64,000 nucleotides of DNA from the NCBI RefSeq assembly GCF_000275845.1, contig NW_006766886.1, positions 667,573 through 731,572 on the forward strand. Reading direction: 5' to 3'. The number at the start of each line of letters is the position of its first letter. Within the stretch, counting starts at the first letter, position 1. Positions 1-11,396 of this stretch are shown here, one piece after another. The DNA comes from Dichomitus squalens LYAD-421 SS1 (taxonomy: Eukaryota > Basidiomycota > Agaricomycetes > Polyporales > Polyporaceae). The notes beneath the pieces are model-generated. The model had not been told where the DNA came from, made no database searches, and saw only the letters and a list, made by a program, of their open reading frames with translations. A program made the translations under genes and the position numbers.

Positions 1-763
<763 letters not shown>

Positions 764-864
764 GGTTGTGTGCGATGAACGTCGGACGCGACCGCGGACA
801 GTGGGCCAAGTCCCCGAGAGTTGCAGTGTCTGGCCGTCACTCTGGCAGAGGCAGGTCCATATAT

Positions 865-957
865 GGGTCGGTGGCGTAGTTGGTTATCGCATCTGTCTAA
901 CATCACGACTCAGAATGCGTGCACAGAAGGTCCTCAGTTCGAACCTGGGCCGACTCA
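865..957 (+). tRNA. tRNA-Val(AAC) with a 19-nt intron
   Basis: The cloverleaf folds fully. The 7-bp acceptor stem is GGGTCGG with CCGACTC (one G:U), the D arm is GCG/CGC, and the anticodon stem is TCTGT/ACAGA. The T arm is CTCAG and CTGGG around TTCGAAC, and the discriminator base is A957. The anticodon loop is C-T-AAC-A with C after the intron, so the anticodon AAC (899-901) reads Val GTT/GTC. The intron (903-921) lies one base 3' of the anticodon, the canonical eukaryotic position 37/38. Box A is 872-883 and box B about 936-946. CCA is not encoded, as expected for a nuclear gene. A TATA-like stretch lies just upstream at 858-863. Confidence 0.95.
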
Positions 958-961
958 TGTC

Positions 962-967
962 TTTTTT
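962..967 (+). terminator. RNA polymerase III terminator (T6)
   Basis: A run of six T residues begins five bases after the mature 3' end of the tRNA gene, the expected Pol III stop. Confidence 0.85.
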
Positions 968-1098
968 CTCCTGCCGCTGCCTATACCGTCTTACATATTG
1001 TCCTCCATCTACCACCAACTTCGATGTAGCGTCAAGTGGTATAAAACGAGGGCCTCATGCCAGTATCAGATAGCTTCAGGTATATAAGTATGCTCATA

Positions 1099-3094
1099 TC
1101 ATAGACTCTGGCTAGCACCGACGCCGATATCTACTCCCATCGTACGCTGCTTTGCCTAGAGCGACCCCCGTCAGTGCTTTCTGTCATCAGCCACAAACCA
1201 AGGGGACACTTACCTCCTCGATGATATCGACGTCGATTAATGGGAGCATCTCGAGCGGCTCGCCGTTCCAGGTCGAGATCATCCAGCGGTTCGGCAGATT
1301 CTCGACGTACAAACAAAAGTCCTCCGGGATGTACTGCCCGTGTTCGGCCTGGAATTCCTGGCGCAATATTCGCTCCTCTGCATCAAACGTGTATATTCGA
1401 ATGGCGTTCTCGTCAATTGGTAGAATATGGGGCACGGACCTTCGGCCATGGCGTCTAGCTGCGCGGTCATGGTCGCGATGATGCGCTGCGCGGCCTCGCG
1501 GTACCGCTGGCGCCGCGCGAGCTCGAGAACGAGCTTGCCGTACGCGTATTGGTACGAGGTGTACTTGTGGTGCAGCTCCTCAAGCGGCTGGAGCTGCGCG
1601 TGCAGATAGGAGATGTGTTCGATGCTCTCGGTCTACGGCAACGAAGGCAATAAATAGACGTTCAGGGTATGCGTTCGGGGATATTGCAGCGAGCGAGACG
1701 CACCTCGACGGTCTGCTGGCGTTCGAGCATCTCGGTCATGATGTCACCTAGTTCATCGAGGTCTCGGAGCGTATTCCGGTGAGCCTTCAGGTGTTCTTGC
1801 GCAGATTCCTTCGCGGTTAGGAGCTGTTGGCTGGGATGGTGTGAGTTTCCTTTGTGACGGATGGGCTGATGGGCTGAGGAGCAAGAAGCTTCACTGACTG
1901 CCATTCGTCGATTGTCTTCACGCCCTCCTCCAGCTCCGTAATGATGACCGGCAATGCGTCGGCATCTTCGTTCATACCTTGTATAATGCGCAAGGTCAGT
2001 GAAAGCTGTCGTGATGAAACAGGACTACGGTACCTTGCACGTCTTCCTCGCTGAATTCTTCCCCAGCCTCAAAGTCATGCAGCGCATTCGACATGTTGTC
2101 GTAATGGTGCGCCAAAGACTCCAGCTGCTCCGCCATCTTGGCCGAGGTTCCCTCCTGCGAAGCGAAGATCGCGTCAAAGGACGGCAGCGGCACCTCGACG
2201 GGGACCATGTCCTTGATGGCTCCAATCGTCTTGGACAGCGATTCTGGGTAGTCAGACGTCGTCGCAAGGATGTCCTGGTAGATGTAAATTTATTGCGATG
2301 AGCAAAGGACAGAAGTGTAGCAGTACGACGGCAACGCACGTCAAGCTCCAGCCTGTCCTTCTCGATCGTGTCCAGCAAGTCCTCTATCGCCCGCTCGTTC
2401 ACGAAGTCCCGCAACGTCTTCCACTTGCGCCGGTCCTCTCTCCGGCTCTTCTTCTCCTTCTCATGCCTCCTGACCACCGGGGATCGGTTGCGGATGGTGT
2501 CTGTTGGACTCGAACTCGGGGGCGGGGGAGGACCGAAGGGCGTAGTATCGTCTTCCGGGTGACGTTCCTCGTCGCGCTCATCGTCCGAGTTGTTCTGGCT
2601 CCCGAAGGGCGAAGAGTCGGAGGAGACGGTGTGGAAGTCGGGCGGGACGGACTGGGTGCCGAGAGACTCGAGGACGGCGTCGAGCGCGTCGGTGCGTTGA
2701 TTGCGGATGTTGTCCCACTCCTACGTGCCCTAAGTAAGTCGGAATATGCGCCTTACATTCAGACGATGGGCATACCTTGACTTGCCTCTCCAGCTCCGTG
2801 CGCTTCTGCTCAATGCTCTTCGCGACTTGAGCAGCAAGCTGGCGCACGTCTTAGCGGTAGCGTTCGCGTTTGACACCAACGTGGACTCACCTTGAGCTGG
2901 TCGAGTACTGCTTCCGACATCCATCTGACCTGTGCGTCCAGCGCAAGAACATCCACTGCTGTCTGTGCAGAAGCTGAGGAAATCGTGCTTGCGCGAGTGC
3001 ATAGTTGCTGGCCTTGCAGCAGCGCCTTCTTCGCGTGCAACACAAGGGAAACAATGTGTGGCTGCTCGGGGTCTGCGGGTGGAGATTGGGACAT
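1099..3094 (-). CDS. ATG17: Autophagy-related protein 17 (Atg17)
   Basis: Atg17 is the scaffold of the Atg1 kinase complex. It forms a long coiled-coil rod that organises the phagophore assembly site at the vacuole. About nine exons read on the minus strand, giving roughly 490-500 residues. The N-terminal block HIVSLVLHAKKALLQGQQLC is typical of basidiomycete Atg17. A charged, proline-rich segment with a lysine/arginine-rich stretch follows near residues 130-180. Long helical parts include AQLDAMAE and DEWQLLTAKESAQEHLKAHR. The start at 3094 is the first ATG ahead of the conserved block. The last exon (1155-1099) was chosen because it keeps frame and ends at TGA. Assignment rests on recognising the family by eye; the C-terminal splice is the least certain part. 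Confidence 0.85.
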
Positions 3095-3495
3095 ACTGAA
3101 GCCGAATGCGCAAAAGCACAGCAACAAGTGGTCCTGCAGACAGACAACTTCCAAGCGACACAGAGCAAAGGGGAAAGCGTTGCCCACAGGAGAACTGGAT
3201 AGATTAGCACTGAGCAGCAACACTCGGACGATGATCGGCGCACTCTGCTGCCTGCTGAAGAGCGCTGAAGCATGGTCGGCAACCACCGGGCCGCTGGTCC
3301 GACATGCGATGGATGTCGGGTGTAGACAGACTGTCGTCATCTCTGGAGTACTTCTCTGTACATCTTATATTTCTTCAACTATTTGAACACGCTTGCACTC
3401 AGACTCAGCTATCGTGACCGTATTGGGTTCCCTTGAGCTTTTTCTCACTGCAGTCCTAGCTAGTCAACTCCATCTCACCTCTCAACTCGTTGGTG

Positions 3496-3981
3496 ATGAT
3501 GGCCACCAAGAGTATCTTCCGAATCACAGCTACGCGACTTGCCATGTCGCCCCGCAAGCAGCCTGTCCTGGCGTTCTACAGAGGCTTTCCGGGGACGAAC
3601 GGGAGCTCCCAATCAGAGGAAGAGGTGAGCATGTTATCCTTGGCGCGCACAGAATCGTCCTTCAGCCGCGTGTTACATGCAGGCTACGTCCCGAGAAGCG
3701 AAAAGTTCCAAAGACTCAGAGGAAGCATCCTCACGTCTCTCCGAGCCGGCGGGTGCCACTGATCCCGCAGAGGCCCAGCAGAAAATGTCGGTGGCGGAAA
3801 GGGATGCCGACCTCATGAATCGCTGGCGGGAGCGTCAGGGCTCCTTGGCGAATGCCGAGCTCGAGAACGGTCAAGTTGATTCAGGCTACCGCCGAAATGT
3901 GGTACGCCGATTCCGTGCCTTTTCTGCGACTACTAAGCGCAGAATTACCCATAGAAAGCGAATATATTCCGCTACATCTGA
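3496..3981 (+). CDS. Small basic-start protein, probably mitochondrial, unknown function
   Basis: Three exons (3496-3624, 3683-3898, 3955-3981) join in phase 0 and give 123 residues. The second intron carries a clear TACTAAG-like branch site about 20 bases before its acceptor. The N-terminus (MMATKSIFRITATRLAMSPR) is basic, rich in hydroxyl residues and lacks acids, which suggests a mitochondrial presequence. The rest is hydrophilic and rich in Glu, Ala and Ser, with the segment AERDADLMNRWRERQGSLAN and the end ANIFRYI. I do not recognise a family. The strict phase agreement across three exons argues that it is a real gene. A second ATG three bases downstream (3499) is equally possible. Confidence 0.65.
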
Positions 3982-4400
3982 TGTGTACGGTGTATCATCT
4001 TGTACTTTTATTATGAGATACGTGAAGTTGGTTCCTTTCGCAATGTCTCCTCATCGCGCTTCACGAGTTGGATTTGCATGAGCCGCAAAGTTGGTGTGCG
4101 GCCCAGGCTCGCGTGCTTGCCGGGGAATCCTCCTGCTTCGATTGCAATCTCGACTACAAACAGTGCTAGAGCACTCCGGCTCGAGGACTGACAAGGCTCG
4201 CATCCTCCTAGATCGCCGTTATGTTTTCCGCGTAATATCGAATTTGACGTGAGTCTTTGCTATCAGTTGCGGAGTAGCTTCCAGTAGTCTCCTTTCGAAC
4301 CCGTCGCAAGGGACTAACAACTGCCCTATAGACTTCGGGCCCGCAGCTTGGTGACTAACAGCAGGAGAAGTGGGGAATCAGCCCTACGGTAAGTCTGTGC

Positions 4401-4929
4401 CCCTCACACGTCGTGTGGTCTGATTTCGTCATTGCTGCTGCATGGATGTATAAGCTGCGATGATTGGAAAAGAAAGGTGGCTGTCAATCGTCGCGTCGTG
4501 GGCAGGGGTATTACTGCAGCGCCAGTGCAAATGGGCCTAGAATGCTGTCTCAGTCTGACCCAGCGGTATGTAGTCGTGGCGGAGCCGTTCGTAACGCGGG
4601 ACGCAAAGTCGGCCTGAGACCTTCCCCCGCGACTGCAACGCGACGGTCTGCGCCTCGTCAAGGCGCGGACCTCTCCATGCATGGACCAGTCACTACGGAT
4701 GTTGGACTTTGCCAAATGTTCGACACTCGAAGTCCCGCACCCTCTACCCCCTCCCCTGCGGGTATATAAGGCCCGCGATGTCGACCGTTCAACCCCATCA
4801 AACAAACACTCCTTCCACACACAAAAACTTCAACGCACATAACATCACCACCCCCAATACACACACATCATTAACATGCAGTTCTTTGCCCTTATCGCCG
4901 CTGCCTTGGCCACTGTCGCTATCGCCGCC
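4401..4929 (+). repeat. Duplicated block, copy 1: cerato-platanin promoter, 5' UTR and signal peptide
   Basis: This stretch aligns collinearly with 18041-18576. Shared landmarks are CCCTCACACGTC at the left end, CTGTCTCAGTCTGACCCAGC, GCGCGGACCTCTCCATG, CAGTCACTACGG, GAAGTCCCGCAC, TGCGGGTATATAAGG, CAAACAAACACT and the signal-peptide codons. The block therefore contains a complete promoter. The copy here drives the intact gene. Confidence 0.85.
4763..4769 (+). promoter_or_regulatory. TATA box of the cerato-platanin gene
   Basis: TATATAA lies in a GC-rich setting (TGCGGGTATATAAGG), about 107 bases before the ATG. A C/A-rich, T-poor stretch follows, typical of a strongly expressed fungal 5' UTR. 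Confidence 0.75.
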
Positions 4930-5569
4930 CCCGCTGATCAGGGCTGCCAGCTCGACCAGACTGGCAAGCACGACGAAGGCTTGCATTCCAGCAAGTCTGG
5001 CAATTCGACCGGCAAGCACGACCAAGGGTCTCAGTCCAGCAACTCTGGCAACTCGACCGGCCAGAGTGAGAAGGTCCAGGTGGGCTACACGCTCGACCTG
5101 AACAACAACACCACTCTCGGCTCGCTCTCGTGCTCGAGCGTCTTTGACCAGAAGTACCCTGGTAAGTCCGCTCTTCGTCTGCGTCCCATAGAAGTGGCCA
5201 TAATGACGACCCGTCCACGTGCAGAATACAAGAACTACACGCTCGGTCAGCTCCCTGTCGCTCCCTTCTTCGCCGAGGTCCCTGGAGCCAGTACGTCCCA
5301 TCTCTCCGCGTACTGATCTGGCGAACGACGCTCACGTCCTTGTCCACGCAGCCTACGGCTCGTCGAAGTGCGGCTCGTGCTGGGAGATCCAGTACAACAA
5401 TAAGACGCCGGTGTACGTGCTCGGCGTCGACGACGCGTCGATCTTCCAGCTCAGCAAGGCCGGCTTCAAGAAGCTCGCGGGGAAGAAAGGCCTCGAAAAG
5501 GGCAGCGTCAGCGCGCAGGCGGTCGAGGTCTCGCCCACATACTGCGGGCTCCAGTCGTCCAAGCAGTGA
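4876..5569 (+). CDS. Cerato-platanin family secreted protein with repeat extension
   Basis: Cerato-platanins are small secreted fungal proteins with an expansin-like double-psi beta barrel; they bind chitin oligomers and can be sensed by plants. Exons 4876-5161, 5225-5290 and 5352-5569 sum to 190 codons (189 residues). A signal peptide (MQFFALIAAALATVAIAAPA) precedes a Ser/Gly/Asn-rich extension to about residue 66, then the domain from LGSLSCSSV. Motifs are YKNYTLGQLP, YGSSKCGSCWEIQY, VYVLGVDDA and VEVSPTYCGL. The four conserved cysteines (LSC, KCGSC, YCG) are all present. Most family members are about 120 residues mature, so the roughly 50-residue N-terminal extension is unusual. Broken relatives lie at 6961-7417 and 18481-18585. 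Confidence 0.9.
4963..5058 (+). repeat. 48-bp tandem repeat (2 units) inside the cerato-platanin gene
   Basis: Two adjacent in-frame 48-bp units, 4963-5010 and 5011-5058, encode 16-residue repeats of the form GKHDxGxxSSxSGNST. Each unit ends in NST, an N-glycosylation sequon. They sit between signal peptide and domain. Confidence 0.85.
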
Positions 5570-6117
5570 TTGCCGCGTTCTGACGCGGTAGGCATTGTGA
5601 GCGCGGCTGGCTGTCTTGGGGCGCGAACGCGATGTCGTTCTTATATACCACTTTATAATACCTGGTGTATTATATCAATACGTGAATCTTTCGTCCTTTT
5701 GCCTTGGAACGAAACCGCGTGCATCTCGGCTGGGTATGAGGTGGCATCGATGAATGAGTGCCTGATGGGAGAGTATATGAGGTATCACCCCTCCTGCCTC
5801 CTGATAGTTTGGCCCAACAAGGGCTGTCTTCGAATCATATCCCTTACTTCCACGGTTGAGTACTACTTGTCATACCTTCCTTGTGTCCTACCCCTGAGGT
5901 GACTGAGTTGCATGATCAACCCTAGTCGCTCGACGGTCGTTCTAAGTGACCATTCGACCGATCTTTGGCGGCACGCCACGTGCACGTGCCGCTGGGACAA
6001 TGGCCCGGGACCGTTATGAGTTCAAAACACGGTTCTCCTTCGTCCACCATCCAGCTTCCCATACCCGAACTGTCTGTCCTCTTCGGTCTCCTATATAACA
6101 TGAAAAAGCGCTCCTCT
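5570..6117 (+). other. Intergenic, cerato-platanin 3' flank
   Basis: I see no supportable gene here. A TATA-like CTATATAAC at about 6089-6097 could belong to the unrecognised coding fragment that follows. Confidence 0.5.
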
Positions 6118-6960
6118 AGGAGGCCTTTGTACCGGTTACGAACTCACAGACGCACTGCGGAGATATCTCGAAGTAGGCCACGGCAGAAACCATGCGGAAG
6201 AGCTGTCTAACGCTATCGCCGAGGATGCTACTTTGGGTGGGATCGACTGCGATGTTTACCCACAAGTCCTCGCCTCGGACCGAGAAGTGTCATTCGTAAT
6301 GTCGTACCAGCAAGATTTCAGCATCGTGCGTAGAGCGGCACCAGCAGAAATCAGAAAGGCATTGGAGATCCCGCACAGTGAGTACCTCACCCTCAAGCTT
6401 TCCTAACATATGCCGACGCCCTCTCTCGCGCAGTGTATGATAACGGCCAACCCGCGCCCGGTCCTAACGACTTCTTGTTCATCCCAACCGGAGCGTACAC
6501 TCGCGAGCAATACGATTCTGGCGCTCTCAGTTTTCCGTCCGAAGCCGACCGGAAAGCAATTCAGTCGTTCATCGACACTGCGAACAGTTTGTTGCCAGAC
6601 GTGGTACGGGACGAGGCTAGCTTGAAGCTCGAAGACATGCGGTATGAGATTCATCACCTGCAAGCCCTCATGATGCCTCCATACAACCTTTCCGAGCGTG
6701 AGGTTTGTGATTGTGTGCTGTCTCACGACATTTCGGTGTAGCTTTGAAATAATGAACTGACCCGCATCTCGTTCGTGCAGGAGCTGCTGCCTCCCCGGCA
6801 TTTGCTGCCTTTGATCAAACCTTTGATCAGAACCTCTGATCAGAACCTCGTAGCGAGTAACTTGAGTCTAGCGCAGCACTGCCGTTATACCAGAGCACGG
6901 ACCTTCTCTGAATCATCTTTGGTGAACAAAAAACGTGCACCCTGCCGCGCTCGATGCTTT
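6118..6960 (+). CDS. Unrecognised multi-exon coding fragment, probably a gene remnant
   Basis: Three stretches keep one reading frame across consensus introns: about 6118-6377, 6434-6702 and 6781 onward. The first reads YELTDALREYLEVGHGRN and YPQVLASDREVSFVMSYQQD. The second reads QPAPGPNDFLFIPTGAYT, FPSEADRKAIQSFIDTANSL and LKLEDMRYEIHHLQALMMPP. Codon use and lack of stops look like real protein, but I know no family for it and see no convincing start codon; an upstream exon is missing or lost. The third stretch runs in frame into the broken cerato-platanin copy at 6961, so a chimeric transcript is conceivable. A short tandem repeat of TTTGATCA-like units (about 6810-6850) lies at the junction. 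Confidence 0.4.
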
Positions 6961-7417
6961 ACCACCCTCGGTTCGCTCTCTTGCGCGAGCGTCTTGAGCC
7001 AGAAGTACCCTGGTAAGATCTCTGTTCCTATGCCAGGAACACGGCACTTAATGACACTCGACCCGTGCACGCAGACTTCGATGGCTATACGTTCGGCCAG
7101 CTACCCAGCTCGCACCTTTCTTCGGCGAAGTGCCCGGTGCCAGTGCGTATCATCTTCTCTGACCTGTCCCCTGTGACGGGGCTGACTCGTTCATCGCAGC
7201 CGGTGGTTCGCCAAGGTGAGGCTCGTGCTGGAAGGTGCAATACGATGACCAAGCCCCACTCTGCATGGTCGCCGCCGTAGACAACGCGGCGATCTTCCAG
7301 CTAGGTAAGGACGGGTTCACGCAGTTCGCTGGCCAGCAGGGGTTCGACCAAGGCATTGTCGACGCCACGGTAGTCGAAGTGTCGCCTGAGCAATGTGGTC
7401 TCCCCCCGCCCAAGTAG
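6961..7417 (+). pseudogene. Cerato-platanin 3'-half pseudogene
   Basis: This copy matches the intact gene from LGSLSC to the stop, with both introns at the same places. It begins LGSLSCASVLSQKYP and ends VVEVSPEQCGLPPPK. Two lesions break it. A single-base deletion near 7105 shifts the frame before what would be the APFFGEVPGA block. The first Cys of the KCGSCW motif is a TGA stop (about 7217-7219). The promoter, signal peptide and repeat extension are absent; an unrelated coding fragment lies in their place. Divergence from the intact copy is high, so the duplication is not very recent. Confidence 0.85.
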
Positions 7418-8191
7418 TCAGATCGATGAGCAGCGCGACGCGAGGCTGCAGGTAACCTTCGCGGTGTGTACTCCGCGTTCACTTCTGTTGGGTAGCCATA
7501 TCGCTACCTTGGAATCGTGCTGTCGGTGCCTTGCCTACATCAGTCTGTCATTTACTTGCTTGTAATGCTCAGTGCAGTGCACCTACTATTCACGCGCACC
7601 AATGTTTAGTGCGGAGTATTCATTCATCTGCCTTTATATTTTCCCCAGCCTGGGCTGTCTACAACTTCTCTCGAGACCGTTACATCTTTCGTCTGTCCTT
7701 TATGATGAAAATGATAGAAAGGCTGCCCACGTCGAAGTGACACAATGCAAGATACCAACTATGTATGCCTCTTGGCATTCTGCAGTGTATGAGTGATACG
7801 AATAATGTTCTCGACGATTCATGATGCATGCCGCCATGCAGACGAGCACTAAGTCGTAGGTAGCGCCTCAGACCTCAATGGAATGCCAGCGACAAATTCA
7901 AATTGGAGGCGGTGCGCTTCTATCATCTACACCCGATTCCAAATCATCTCTGCAGAGAAGACCGCGTTCGGGCACGCGCGCTGCCTGCAGACGCAACAGG
8001 GCGTCGGCGTCAACACCTAGTGTGCCACCTACCGCATTCTCGCAAGCCCGGGCGTCCGGAACTGCCTTGTGGTGTTGCATATCATTTCGAATGAGCGCGA
8101 GGGCGTGTCTACATAAAGACGGACCGGACGGAGTGGTCAGACATCGTCTCCTTTCCTTTTGGCGGTCACCTCACTCGTACACGACCTCACG
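7418..8191 (+). other. Intergenic, no gene seen
   Basis: No frame shows a protein I can support. It contains the upstream region of the DUF6593 gene. Confidence 0.5.
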
Positions 8192-8989
8192 ATGTCCCGA
8201 GCTCCTGCAACGACCTTCACCTTGTCTCCCGATAACCCATCCAATGCAACCATCTACGATGCAAGCGGGAGGGCCCTGTACACTGTCGCAACACGGCGGC
8301 TCTGGTCTGGGACGACGACGTACGTCATGAACGTGAACGGCTCCGTTCTCGCTTCCCTAGAGGAGAGGGATTTTCTTCCCAACAGAGTGACGATCGGGAA
8401 GAAACCACCCGTTCCGTTGCGCAACTGGCTGCACACGAGCCTTGCGGACCTCTCGGCGAACGCGTGAGTCCCCCCTTCTCCAGCTTCCGATCGGGTCGCG
8501 GTAGACGGGCACTCATGGAGTCTGCAGGAACGTGTCCGTCAAAGACGCCCTAGGACGCAAGTACAAATGGCGAGGTTACGCACCCGGCTACGGAGGCACC
8601 ACCAGCACGCTCGAGGTGAGTCGTTCGGCTCCGATGCATCGTGTCCTGGCTTACCGGAGCGCACATGACTCTGCCCTTCGACCTCCCTTGCTCGGTCATT
8701 TCGCGTTTAGCTCTACACCAAAGACGACAATTATGCCGAGCCCATTGCCCGTTTCGACCGTCCTCAACAGCGGTATGAAGCGGGGACGCGCTATGCGGGC
8801 GCGGGGACGGGCGCCGAACCTGCAACGCTCGTGTTGGCAGGTCGTGCGCTGGAGATCCGGGACACCGTTGTGATATCGTGCCTCTTCCTGGAGAGAGCTC
8901 GCAGGAAGAACGAGAGCCTCGAAAAGAGCAGTGCGGAGGCGTTATCCACGCTACCGACGCTCGCGGTCACCTATGGATGGGGCCGTTAA
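8192..8989 (+). CDS. DUF6593-family protein
   Basis: Exons 8192-8463, 8528-8615 and 8711-8989 sum to 213 codons (212 residues). The pattern is that of the basidiomycete DUF6593 family: an opening FTLSPDNPSNATIYDASGRA, then LYTVATRRLW, a middle NVSVKDALGRKYKWRGY and TLELYTKDDNYAEPIARFDR, and the ending LEIRDTVVISCLFLERARR. No signal peptide or membrane segment is evident, so a cytosolic protein is likely. The family is often expanded in mushroom genomes; its biochemical role is not established, and I infer none. The ATG at 8192 precedes the conserved opening by only nine residues. Confidence 0.8.
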
Positions 8990-11396
8990 TGCCTGTCAGG
9001 CCTCGCCTTGGGCTTTGGATTCTTACGACCACATATCTCACTGTAAATTAATATTGTGGGCAGGTAGCTTACCGTAGCATCCTTATAATGTATCCGGTCA
9101 ATACACGGTGGTTCTGGAAGCTGCGGACTCAACTAGTATAGTATTCGCAGTATTATTTCTGTAACCACACTAGCATGTATGCGTCTCCTCGTGTGGGTCA
9201 CTTATTGATACTCCTCAACTATATCGGTACGACCCAGATGCGGAGGTGTTTTCTAGACCAGATACCAAGGCACAAGCCAAAACAGGCAACATAGAGAGTC
9301 GGACGAGTCTCGTAGCCACGTACCGGAGCGTATGAGGTCCCAATGACAATGGGGCCACCGTCAACATGTCCATCCGCATCTAAGCACGTATACAGGATTC
9401 CAGATAAGCTCCACGGACAGGAAGAATAGCTCTCTGCGGAAGAGCAGCGGAAACCCCAGATTAGCGAGGCGCGGCAAGGCTTCGCGGGGCACGGCCAGAT
9501 ATCAGTGCGGATTCGAAGCTGAACCAGTGCTCTTCGGAATATCGTGTCAGCGAGACCACATCTGACATCCGCAAGTTGGGCGGGACTGAACAGCCTGGCC
9601 TGCCGTCCGCACAATGCGGTAGACGAGGACAAATGCAAAGTGTGCCGGAACTTCAAATCCCTCAGCCCCCCCGCGTACATAAGGGCGAGCTTTCGAGCGT
9701 AAGTTTCATCCCATCCACCGCCAGCCCGCCAGCCCACCATCCTCCGCTACGCATTTGCAGCGCTGGCCCCCACAAATCACCGCCAACCACATCGTTCAGG
9801 TGCTGACCGACATCCATAGTTGCATCATCTGACGTCTTCGTCAACAGCATGGCGGAGATTGAGCGTTGTTCGCCACCTCCCTTCCGGATGATGACAACTG
9901 CCAACCAGGAAGGCCATCTCCTTCGGCCAGCATCGCGTCAGGCGATACGCTTGCGGCAAACAACAAGCCATCGACGGAGGGCGCAGACGCACAAGCCCAA
10001 GCTGACGGAAGAGAGACAAATCTTGCCGCCTCCCGCCTGGCCGAACTGCCACAACGAGCCAGAGGTTAGACATGGGCCACCACCGGCACATGGGTAGAGT
10101 GCGGGCGGCCATCTGCGCCATCTTAGCGCATGGCCGTCCCCTCACGTCGGGGTTCACTGCGCCTGAAGGCAACATGAGAGCGACAAAGAAATTGCCCCAC
10201 GACCCATCGATGAGCAAAGCTCTCGCCGAAGGGCGAAGGGCGGTCACGAACGACCGCAGTCCCCATCTTGCTCATGACATCATCCCATCAGCGAGCTCTG
10301 CAAATATAGACGGACGAAGGGTGAAAGTAAGAGAGCATCGGGACTGACGCGATTGTACGGGTCAGAATCAGAGCAGTCTGAGAGCATCAGCCATGCGGAG
10401 TACACAGTCGCGGGCTGTCCTGCGACGACTGTGATATTCACTGCGACCACAGCGACGCGGACCAACCCTCGCCCGCCGCCGCCGCCGCACGCATGGTGAA
10501 GTGAGCACGCCGTTCCCGAATTGCGTATGCACAGCATCGCAAAAGTGTGCAGGCCAAGCCAAGGGACTCTGCATGAGTCTATGCAGCCTCCGTGGCGCAT
10601 TCCCATCACATGCATGCACTGAGAGAATGGGATGGAAAGGATGAAGCTCACAGATGGAGCCGACACGCCCCTGCCTGCGTCTTATGCAGACATTTGGGAA
10701 GCCACCCAACTGGCATCCTAAGCACCGCGAAACAGACCGAAACGCCAAAGTTGAACATTTCACGCACCGAAAACACCACAATTCCCTGCGATAATCCGAC
10801 GCACAACCACACGGTCTGAGAGGCGACGGCCTTGCTAAAGCAGGACAACGCTAACTTGCACATAGCCCGTGTGGTGAAACACTCCCACCATGGGAACACT
10901 GCCGAAAGCAGAGCGTATACTCCGTTAACACCGTCACCATTGCGCCCTAGAAAGTCTGTTGATTCTGATCGAGTCGAGAACGTCGCGGCCTGCAGGCTGC
11001 ACATGAAGAGCATAGAGCACCAAAGGAAGAATGGAAAGTCAGCAGAAAGAAACCGAGTTCCAGGCATCTGCAGTAGGCGAAAAGGCCGAGTTCGCGGCAC
11101 GTGCAATCACCCACGGCGCGACCGGCTACGCACCAAGGACGCCAGGCTAACAGTGGCCGGCAACGATTTTCTGCGCGACAGCAAGAATGTCTTTCGACAT
11201 GAGTGAAATTAAGATCTAAGGGTACAGCTACAACAAGCTACGAATGCCAACGAGATACAAGTACACGTGAACAAGACCGTCACACTTCAACTCGACATTG
11301 TCCTTGCACTTCCACCGTACTAGTACCGCCCCTCCTTCGTGAGGGACCCTGAGGACGACCTGAGTATCCCACCCGCCCGAAACACGCGGTCTACTT
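8990..11396. other. 2.4-kb stretch without a supportable gene
   Basis: Open frames exist on both strands (for example 9219-9740 minus and 9866-10069 plus), but none shows a recognisable motif, a consistent set of splice sites or a good start. The 9866-10069 frame has a Ser/Ala/Gln-rich composition like disordered protein and is the least unlikely. No transposon ends or long repeats were noticed. Confidence 0.5.

Noticed and set aside
2025..2780. Long overlapping frames on both strands within Atg17, including a 160-residue plus-strand frame
   Set aside because: They are antisense or off-frame shadows of the Atg17 exons and show no motif of their own.
4285..4310. Minus-strand GGGTTCGAAAGG resembling a tRNA box B
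   Set aside because: The stem is imperfect and no box A or cloverleaf could be built.
9219..9740. 173-residue minus-strand frame
   Set aside because: No motif, no conserved-looking segment and no splice context; kept only as part of a gene-poor region.
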